Assembly (NCBI GenBank): GCA_905221605.1
Contig: CAJNDS010002812.1
Span: 574,501 to 638,500 of the forward strand
Source of the DNA: Symbiodinium natans
Taxonomy: Eukaryota > Sar > Dinophyceae > Suessiales > Symbiodiniaceae
Length of the DNA stretch: 64,000 bases
Direction: 5' to 3'
Shown here one piece after another: positions 56,784-64,000 of the stretch (its first letter is position 1; every line of letters starts with the position of its first letter). A program made the translations under genes and the position numbers. Below the pieces are notes generated by a model. That model was not told where the DNA came from. It searched no databases and saw nothing but the letters and a program-made list of their open reading frames with translations.

Positions 56784-56984
56784 GAAAAGTTGACCGAGTG
56801 TTCTTTGCACACTTGGCTCCTGTTGGCTTGGACTGCATGTGCTTTGCGCGTGCCTGAGAGCGAAGACCTGAGAGCCGACTTTCAGTACCATGGCAAGAAC
56901 CTGCTGGCTCACCCTGAAGTAGCGGGTGCCGTTGAGTTCAGAAAGTCCTACAGGCGCTGTCCCCAAACCCGGTACCCTCCCTAA
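56784..56984 (+). CDS. Host reading frame, unknown protein
   Basis: A frame reads EKLTECSLHTWLLLAW, then SEDLRADFQYHGKNLLAHPE and VEFRKSYRRCP before TAA. Composition looks coding, with a possible hydrophobic start. A GC donor (TACAG|GCGCTG) may end the exon at 56954. The - strand is also open over much of it, so the strand is not fully certain. Confidence 0.4.
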   Translation, partial: EKLTECSLHTWLLLAWTACALRVPESEDLRADFQYHGKNLLAHPEVAGAVEFRKSYRRCPQTRYPP

Positions 56985-56999
56985 ACCCTAAATGCTTCC

Positions 57000-57035
<36 letters not shown>

Positions 57036-57056
57036 CCGAAGATCAGGATGATGACG

Positions 57057-57099
<43 letters not shown>

Positions 57100-57110
57100 C
57101 GAGTACCATT
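57000..57110. repeat. (GAT)n trinucleotide microsatellite
   Basis: Two runs of ATGATG, interrupted at 57035-57060. It could encode Met or Asp runs but no gene context supports that. Confidence 0.9.
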
Positions 57111-57164
57111 CTTGAGTCTGATGAAGATGTGGTGCTGATGATTATAAACTATCACCCTATAAGC

Positions 57165-57243
57165 CTTGGTGGCTCAGTGGTATCATTTTTGCACTTTTCG
57201 GGTTCAAGCTTCCCTTCTGAAGAAACCAACCGTCCTTTATTGT
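57165..57243 (+). mobile_element. tRNA-derived SINE-like element, copy 2 (interrupted)
   Basis: A-box-like TGGCTCAGTGG and B-box-like GGTTCAAGCTTCC. The body is cut at CATATG (57244-57249) by the element 57250-58994 and resumes at 59001 with GTTACTGGGCCACC. In copy 3 the matching point reads ATATGGCTACCGGGCC without interruption. Confidence 0.5.
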
Positions 57244-57249
57244 CATATG

Positions 57250-58994
57250 GGGTTGTATAAAAACCCCGCGCATCCGATTTATGAAAGGAGTTGCCCGAAG
57301 CGTTTGGGGCAGTGCCCCTGACTCGTAAAACGATAATCAAGAAAAAACGATAACGTTATAAAACGGCCTGATTGCTGCATCGCGGCAGGCAGGCGACACC
57401 AGTACTAAGCTTGTACTACAAATCAACGAAAATCCAGCCGGCTCACAGGACGGCGGTTCCAGTACTAAGCTTGTACTACAAATCAACGAAAATCCCGTCG
57501 GCTCACGCGGACGGCGGTTCCAGTACTAAGCTTGTACTACAAATCAATGAAAATCCTGCCGGCTCACGGGGACGGCGGTTCCAGTACTAAGCTTGTACTA
57601 CAAATCAATGAAAATCCCGCCGGCTCACGGGGACGGCGGTTCCAGTACTAAGCTTGTACTACAAATCAATGAAAATCCCGCCGGCTCACGGGGACGGCGG
57701 TTCCAGTACTAAGCTTGTACTACAAATCAATGAAAATCCCGCCGGCTCACGGGGACGGCGGTTCCAGTACTAAGCTTGTACTACAAATCAATGAAAATCC
57801 CGCCGGCTCACGGGGACGGCGGTTCCCGTACTAAGCTTGTACTACAAATCAATGAAAATCCCGCCGGCTCACGCGGACGGCGGTTCCAGTACTAAGCTTG
57901 TACTACAAATCAATGAAAATCCCGCCGGCTCACGGGGACGGCGGTTCCAGTACTAAGCTTGTACTACAAATCAATGAAAATCCCGCCGGCTCACGGGGAC
58001 GGCGGTTCCAGTACTAAGCTTGTACTACAAATCAACGAAAATCCCGCCGGCTCACGGGGACGGCGGTTCCAGTACTAAGCTTGTACTACAAATCAACGAA
58101 AATCCCGCCGGCTCACGGGGACGGCGGTTCCAGCACTAAGCTTGTACTACAAATCAATGAAAATCCCGCCGGCTCACGGGGACGGCGGTTCCCGTACTAA
58201 GCTTGTACTACAGATCAATGAAAATCCCGCCGGCTCACGGGGACGGCGGTTCCAGTACTAAGCTTGTACTACAAATCAATGAAAATCCCGCCGGCTCACG
58301 GGGACGGCGGTTCCAGTACTAGGCTTGTGCTACAAATCAACGAAAATCCAGCCGGCTCACGGGGACGGCGCTTCCAGTACTAAGCTTGTACTACAAATCA
58401 ACGAAAATCCCGCCGGCTCACGGGGACGGCGGTTCCCGCACTAAGCTTGTACTACAAATCAACGAAAAATCCCGCCGGCTCATGGGGACGGCGGTTCCAG
58501 TACTAAGCTTGTACTACAAATCAACGAAAATCCCGCCGGCTCACGGGGACGGCGGTTCCAGTACTACGCTTGTACTACAAATCAACGAACATCCCGCCGG
58601 CTCACGGGGACGGCGGTTCCAGTACTAAGCTTGTACTACAAATCAATGAAAATCCCGCCGGCTCACGGGGACGGCGGTTCCAGTACTACGCTTGTACTAC
58701 AAATCAACGAACATCCCGCCGGCTCACGGGGACGGCGGTTCCAGTACTAAGCTTGTACTACAAATCAATGAAAATCCCGCCGGCTCACGGGGACGGCGGT
58801 TCCAGTACTAAGCTTGTACTACAAATCAATGAAAATCCCGCCGGCTCACGGGGGCGGCGGTTCCAGTACTAAGCTTGTACTACAATCCATGAAATTGTAG
58901 GTTGTTCCACAAAACCCTGTAAAACGATAATCAAGAAAAAAACGATAACCCTAGAACGGATGAATAGATTTATAACGGGGTTTTTATACAACCC
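57250..58994. mobile_element. 1.75-kb inverted-repeat element carrying a 61-bp satellite
   Basis: The ends are 19-bp perfect inverted repeats (GGGTTGTATAAAAACCCCG, left 57250-57268, right 58976-58994), flanked by CATATG direct repeats (57244-57249, 58995-59000). Inside, a 30-bp direct repeat containing AAACGATAATCAAGAAAAA brackets the satellite on both sides (57327 and 58920). It interrupts a SINE-like copy, which supports recent insertion. No coding capacity, so non-autonomous. Confidence 0.75.
57375..58890. repeat. 61-bp tandem satellite, about 25 copies
   Basis: The unit carries AGTACTAAGCTTGTACTACA and CCGCCGGCTCACGGGGACGG at strict 61-bp spacing, with few substitutions (aacg/aatg, ggttccag/ggttcccg). 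The high identity suggests recent amplification. Because 61 is not a multiple of three, frames stay short. Confidence 0.95.
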
Positions 58995-59204
58995 CATATG
59001 GTTACTGGGCCACCAAGAAGCTCTATACCCGATGTAGGCGCAATCCTTGAGAAGGGGACTGCTCCAGGACCGGAAGCAATTTCTGGACAGGCCGCATGCG
59101 AGAATTTGTGGTCTTTCGGGCGTCGCGCTAGTATCTGTGTGTTTTTTTGATATTTAAATTTATTCTATCTACATGTATACTTAGCGGGGTCAGAGAGAGA
59201 GAGA

Positions 59205-59320
59205 GAGATGGAAGCCATTGTCTTGCGCCAGAGCGAAACCAGCAGTGGCCTTGCGCATCTCAGCCTGTGGAGCCTAGATAAGCAGCAAGATTTCACCTGT
59301 GACCCCTGTATGAATTGCTG
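59205..59320 (+). CDS. Possible host exon before a TGCG microsatellite
   Basis: From ATG 59209 the frame reads MEAIVLRQSETSSGLAHLSL and then CDPCMNCCV before running into the microsatellite. Its end is unclear. The - strand is open too. Confidence 0.25.
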
Positions 59321-59322
59321 TG

Positions 59323-59411
<89 letters not shown>

Positions 59412-59441
59412 GGGTGTGTGCGCGCGTGTGTGTGCGCGCGC

Positions 59442-59484
<43 letters not shown>

Positions 59485-59520
59485 TCTGTGTGTGTCTCTC
59501 TGTCTGTGTGTGTGTGTGCA
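59319..59520. repeat. (TGCG)n and (TG)n microsatellites
   Basis: About 22 copies of TGCG, then mixed TGTGCGCG, then (TG)n and TCTG variants. The frames here encode CVRA or RTHA repeats and are not genes. Confidence 0.95.
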
Positions 59521-59654
59521 TATGTCTGTTTATATGTGTACATGTGTATTTGTGCTCATAAATATACATATTTACATATGTACATGTGTAGAGCTGCGTA
59601 CAGTTATTTGTTGGGACACAGTTCACATCACATAAAGCCTCTGCATAGCTGCGA

Positions 59655-59891
59655 CCCAGTTTCTCAACAGAGGGCATCCACGAGCCCATGGCAATCTGCA
59701 AGCCTGCAGCACTAACAGTGAAACTCCGAGACGACCGCATGATGTGAAACCGTCTTTAGAAGCTGGAACGCTAAGCCCTCTGCCTTGGGATAGGCTCCTC
59801 GACCATTTGGCGGGGCGGCGCCTGGGCTCTTTTTCGCCATGCCGGTACATGCTGGAAGGGAACCTAAGACACTCAAACACGAAGTTCTAGC
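59655..59891 (+). CDS. Terminal host exon, unknown protein
   Basis: An open frame ends SFSPCRYMLEGNLRHSNTKF then TAG, and contains PLPWDRLLDHLAGRRLG. The start (after CAG near 59665 or TTTAG at 59759) is unclear. It looks coding; the - strand frame over it is a weaker reading. Confidence 0.4.
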
Positions 59892-60046
59892 ACTTTTTAC
59901 CCCAGCATGAGCCCCTGCACATCTACAAGGTGGCACCTCCCTATGGGCAACAGTTTGGGGGGTTGAGGTTTCAGGCCCGAGGTTTAGGATGAGGTTGATT
60001 TAGGATATCCTGCAGAGGTTAGGATCGCTCATGTACCCCTATTCCC

Positions 60047-60159
60047 GGAGGGTCCATTTGTAGTACCATTATGGAATTAGGTACCCCAAAACCCTATTTT
60101 GTGTGATTTTTGGGTACCTATATAATTCCACAATAGTACTACAAGTGGACCCTCTGGGA
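60047..60159. mobile_element. Palindromic element (GGAGGGTCCATTTGTAGTA ends)
   Basis: The left arm GAGGGTCCATTTGTAGTACC pairs with the right arm ACTACAAGTGGACCCTC, continuing inward through GGAATTAGGTACC / GGGTACCTATATAATTCC. Almost the whole 113 bp is one hairpin. Confidence 0.6.
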
Positions 60160-60194
60160 TTACACCCTACAAAACTTGACCCTGTTACTCCTTA

Positions 60195-60310
60195 CTTGAT
60201 AGCCCATTGGTACGCTTCTCACTTGTTTTGGTTCAAGGTTCCCTTATAAAGTAGCCAACCCCAAAAGGGGGCCCTCATTATGATATGGCTACCGGGCCTT
60301 ACTGGGCTAC
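60195..60310 (+). mobile_element. tRNA-derived SINE-like element, copy 3
   Basis: A-box-like TAGCCCATTGG, B-box-like GGTTCAAGGTTCCC, then TAAAGTAGCCAACCCCAAAAG and GATATGGCTACCGGGCC. It gives the uninterrupted form of the site split in copy 2. Confidence 0.5.
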
Positions 60311-60999
60311 CCGGCTTAGGTTGCTGAGAACCTAGAGGTAAAATTGGGATGGGTGCTTGGACTTTTCACCCTGGTTGCCGTGGAACCAAGACTCCGAACC
60401 ATCTCTGCTAGCGAGTCAGAGCCTGTATCCCTCGATTAGGGTTTAGGGTTTTGGGGTTCAGGGTTAGGGGGTTCAGGCTTTAGGGAAATCCGAATCACAC
60501 AGCGCTGAAGGTCCTCCAGCATTTTTGGGGATCTACTGAAACGATTTCAGGGCCGAGGTGGGTCTAGGGCTTTTGGGGCTTCGGGACCAAAAGCTCCTGC
60601 ACTTCGCGCATGGGCAGGTCGTGGACTAAGGCCATAACCACGTGAAGTTTCGTTCCTAACCCAGCAACCCTCAAGCCCCTAACCCAAATCATAACTCCCC
60701 CCTAAACCCTGAACCCTGGAAATTCCTAAGCCCTGAACCCAAACCCTATAAACTCTTGGCATCCTTGAGTGCAGGGTCAGTCCTGGAATGAACCCCCAGT
60801 TCGTCGGCACGCCTAGGGTGTAGCCTTTTGGGTATTGGGGGGCGGGGGGTGTGGGGCTCAGAGTTTAGTTTAGGGTTGGGTTTTGGGGTTCTGGGTCAGG
60901 GTTCAGGGCTTAGGGGTTAGGGGGCTTTAGGGTTGGGTTTGGGGCATTAGGTGTTGGGGTTCAGGTCTTTTGGGGGTTTAGGGCTTGCTCTTGCTCAAG

Positions 61000-61060
61000 G
61001 AAGCTGCCGCTCGAGGGTGCCTCCTTCCCCAAGGAGCTGGCGACAGAGGTCTCGCAATGA
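61000..61060 (+). CDS. Short terminal host exon
   Basis: After CTCAAG|G the frame reads KLPLEGASFPKELATEVSQ then TGA. It looks coding but is only 20 codons; no neighbour was chained to it. Confidence 0.35.
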
Positions 61061-61101
61061 GGGCAGGGGGCAGCTTCCAGGGATGAGAGGCTTCAGACTA
61101 G

Positions 61102-61199
61102 CTACCCCAAGGCACCAATGTAGTTCCTTGTTGGGTTAGTTACAGGGGAATGTTAGTATGCTACCCCAAAAAGGTACTACATAGCAGCCCTTGGGTAGG
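61102..61199. mobile_element. Palindromic MITE-like element, AAGGCTCC family copy 3
   Basis: Arms CTACCCCAAGGCACCAATGT and ACATAGCAGCCCTTGGGTAG. It is inverted relative to the 10.5 and 11.2 kb copies, 50 kb away. Confidence 0.55.
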
Positions 61200-61541
61200 T
61201 CCGACAAGTGGGCTTGAGAGGACTTTGGTTCGGAGCATCTGTCGCAGGCGCTTGAAATGGCCAGCCTAAGGTCCTGCCTGACCGAAAGGCAGGCCAAGCC
61301 TGGGTCCCGAAGCTCGGAATCCTGAACCCTAAACCCTGAACCCTGAATCCTCAACCCTAGGCCCTAAACCCTACCCCTAAACCCTAAACCCTAAACCCTA
61401 AACCCTAAATCCTAAATCCTAAATCCTAAACCCTAAACCCCTAAACCCCTAAACCCCGAAACCCTACCCCTAAACTCTAGACCCTAAACCCGTAAACCCC
61501 TAAACCCTAAGACCTAAACCCACGATCCTTTCTCACACCAG

Positions 61542-61616
61542 ACGCTGGGTCTCTGAGTCTCTTGGTCCAGCGCATTCACCTAAGTTTCAGAGCCATCCCT
61601 AGGTGCATAGGAGGGG
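61542..61616 (+). CDS. Host exon bracketed by telomere-like tracts
   Basis: After CACACCAG the frame reads AGSLSLLVQRIHLSFRAIPR and ends before GTTTAGGG. A CCCTAAA tract (61322-61520) precedes it and a TTTAGGG tract (61617-61690) follows. Phase 1 in and 1 out. Unknown protein. Confidence 0.35.
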
Positions 61617-61920
61617 GTTTAGGGTTTAGGGTTTAGGGTTTAGGGTTTAGGGTTTAGGGTTAGGGTTTAGGGTTTAGGGTTTAGGGTTCAGGAGATTACT
61701 GAGAGAGAGTCTATCCAAGGCCTCGTAGCTTATAGAGCCTTGCGATCGTGTAGTGTGGGGCTTGGGTTTATAGGGTTTAGGCTCCAGGGTCTAAGGAACC
61801 TTTCTCGGGTGGCGGGGAGGTTCCTAGATGGTACGTAGCAGGGTACGTACCATTACGGAAACCCTGACTTGGGTCTGAGGGCCTCACACCCTCAACCTTC
61901 CACGACATCGTCCAGCCAGG

Positions 61921-62057
61921 CGGTGTTTCGCAATTGGGTTCATCGAGGCCATTTCAATTTGGGGTTGAGGGCTTATAAGATTACTTTAGGCTTTGCGGCT
62001 TTCCCAGAAAGACACCGTTGCAGGACAAGAAGGAGGGTATTTATAGCTGCAGTTTAG
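61921..62057 (+). CDS. Possible terminal host exon
   Basis: The frame reads AVFRNWVHRGHFNLGLRAYK then FAAFPERHRCRTRRRVF and ends in TAG. Acceptor CCAG|G at 61917-61919 region. Unknown function. Confidence 0.3.
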
Positions 62058-62339
62058 TTTCCGGCCACTGCAGCCCTATGGATCACCATGTATCACCTCA
62101 ACCCTGAACACCGTGCGCGGACACTTGGCATACACTTGTCTGTGTATTTCGGCTGACTTTAACGTGGCCTCGTGGAAGTTGCAGGGGCTCTCGCGGGGCC
62201 CTTATGCTTCTGGGGTTTATTATTGGCTTTGGCCATGCAATGGCTTAAAGGTAGGGTCAGCTCTTCACATTGCTCTCTAACTGTTCGGGTGGTTTGGGGT
62301 ATGCAGGTATCATAAAGCCATTTACTGTACCACAAATGG

Positions 62340-62930
<591 letters not shown>

Positions 62931-63152
62931 ATAGGCCCGAATGTTCACGGTCGAAGCTATCAGCAATCCTGAAGACCACCCCCATTTGCTGACACCGGAA
63001 TTGCGTCAAGTTCTTCGGGCCAGCTGTATATAGTGGCGGGTTTGATGTCTCTGAAGTTGGGGGGGGGGGCAGAGTGAGGGATGAGGGCGCGAACCACTCA
63101 TCCTAAACCCTAAACCCTATAAACCCTTAATCCCAAAAGCTTCCTTGTACAG

Positions 63153-63229
63153 GCCTGCCGGCTTGCCCAGAGAGCCGCGCGAGCGCCGCGCTCGTGAAGG
63201 CGGTGCGGAGTTGCATCAGTTATAAGTAG
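63153..63229 (+). CDS. Terminal host exon, unknown protein
   Basis: After TGTACAG|G the frame reads LPACPESRASAALVKAVRSC, then ISYK and TAG. A CCCTAAA-type tract precedes it (63100-63125). It keeps codon register with a phase-1 start. Upstream exons were not found. Confidence 0.38.
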
Positions 63230-63830
63230 GGTTATTGAGCACCTTTAAAAAGGTTAGAACCAGTTATAGTTACAGTTACATACTTCTGACTCCACTTATA
63301 ACTACCCATGAGCCTCCAAGTGGGACTGCTCGCTGGGGCAATTCGTGACAAGGCTCGGGAGGAAAAGGAGGAGTAGTTGAGTAGTTACAGCCCCTCGTTC
63401 CTAAGGCCAGTGATAGCTGGTAACCTGCTTACAGCTGCCCATGAACCGATCAGCAGAACTGCTTCAGACATGAGTTGCGCACGTGGGGCAGGATGGGGGA
63501 GTTGCCAAATGTGCTTTTCAGGGTTGGGTTTCTCGAGTTTAGGCTGTGAAGGGTGTAGGACTTCCGCGGCAACAGAAGTCCCGAATGTGTGGAACCCTGT
63601 AAACCTAAACCCCAAGCCGGAAACCCTGGCTTTGAAGGACATCCAAGCAGGTTGCATGTACCCCGCACCTGAGCTCTTCGTAAGCCTTAGAGCCCTAAAA
63701 CTCGGTAAGCCTCGTACTGTGGAGCCCTCGAGCCCCAAACCCTAACCTCTAGAAGACATCTGGACCCATCCAAAGCAAGGGCAGGAGACTCCAAACCGAA
63801 ACCAAACTTGTAAGCCCCCCATACTCGGTT

Positions 63831-63945
63831 ACCCTAAGGGTCCAAAAAACCAATATAGTACATACTTGGACCTTAAAAAGGGGTTCCCATATAGTAGCTT
63901 TTGGGCCCAAGTATATACCATATAGGTACGTGGACCCTTTGGGTT
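63831..63945. mobile_element. Palindromic element (ACCCTAAGGGTCC ends)
   Basis: Left ACCCTAAGGGTCCAAAAAACC and right GTACGTGGACCCTTTGGGTT are inverted, with an inner pair ACTTGGACC / GGGCCCAAGT. About 115 bp; similar in build to 60047-60159. Confidence 0.5.
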
Positions 63946-64000
63946 AGGTCAGATCTAAGGGCTCTTACGTTAGGGTTGCTGGCCCACGGTTTTTTTGGGG

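Noticed and set aside
57165-57243. Functional tRNA gene
   Set aside because: Box-like motifs are present but no acceptor stem or cloverleaf forms, and related diverged copies exist.
57375-58890. CRISPR array
   Set aside because: The whole 61-bp unit is conserved, with no variable spacers, and the context is eukaryotic.

Overview
The window is eukaryotic nuclear DNA, most likely from a dinoflagellate. Evidence: plant-type telomere-like runs (TTTAGGG/CCCTAAA) are scattered through it. Genes are cut into 30-150 nt exons. The inferred introns often use GC or GA as well as GT donors and usually end AG before an exon that starts with G. Gene families resemble those expanded in Symbiodinium-like algae. 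A spliced-leader-like TTGGCTCAAG lies exactly at the 5' end of a retroelement. There is no bacterial operon, rRNA or ordinary tRNA gene. No species can be named from the sequence alone. Layout: 1-12.3 kb carries host genes on the + strand: the 3' part of an unknown gene (1127-1795), then a long, many-exon gene (about 2382-12322) that I read as a CmcI/cephalosporin-hydroxylase-like SAM methyltransferase. Exon phases agree across nine consecutive junctions at its 5' end; the middle is unresolved. Introns hold telomere-like tracts and small palindromic elements. 12.9-18.45 kb is satellite DNA: a TTCGAATAG palindromic array, an 87-bp tandem array, and a 31-bp minisatellite array. 18,473-30,548 is a 12.08-kb DNA transposon. 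It has 26-bp perfect terminal inverted repeats, a probable TA target duplication, and an empty site that can be reconstructed from flanking repeat copies. It carries four + strand spliced genes (A, B, D, C) and a small - strand gene (E). Gene C looks like a tnp2/CACTA-Plavaka-type transposase, and subterminal motif clusters lie near both ends. 30.55-36.78 kb is repeat sea, mostly a GA-rich dispersed family. 36,792-48,080 is an 11.3-kb LINE-like retroelement inserted in that family. It has a 13-bp target duplication, ORF1 with a zinc ribbon and coiled coil, and a 2,062-residue ORF2 with APE endonuclease, reverse transcriptase, RNase H and a Cys-rich tail. ORF1 and ORF2 are in the same frame, separated by one TAG. 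Its 3' region contains a 66-bp tandem array. The GA-rich family resumes at 48.09-49.5 kb. 49.5-64 kb returns to host DNA with many short + strand exons, SINE-like copies, a 1.75-kb inverted-repeat element carrying a 61-bp satellite, palindromic MITE-like elements and large CA/TGCG microsatellites. Three things stand out: the multi-gene 12-kb transposon; the retroelement that begins with a spliced-leader remnant and keeps a single stop between its ORFs; and an orientation rule in host DNA, where exons tend to sit between a CCCTAAA tract on the left and a TTTAGGG tract on the right, as if intron ends carried inverted telomere-like arms. Exons were inferred by eye from reading frames, AG|G acceptors and phase agreement. 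Exact boundaries need transcripts.
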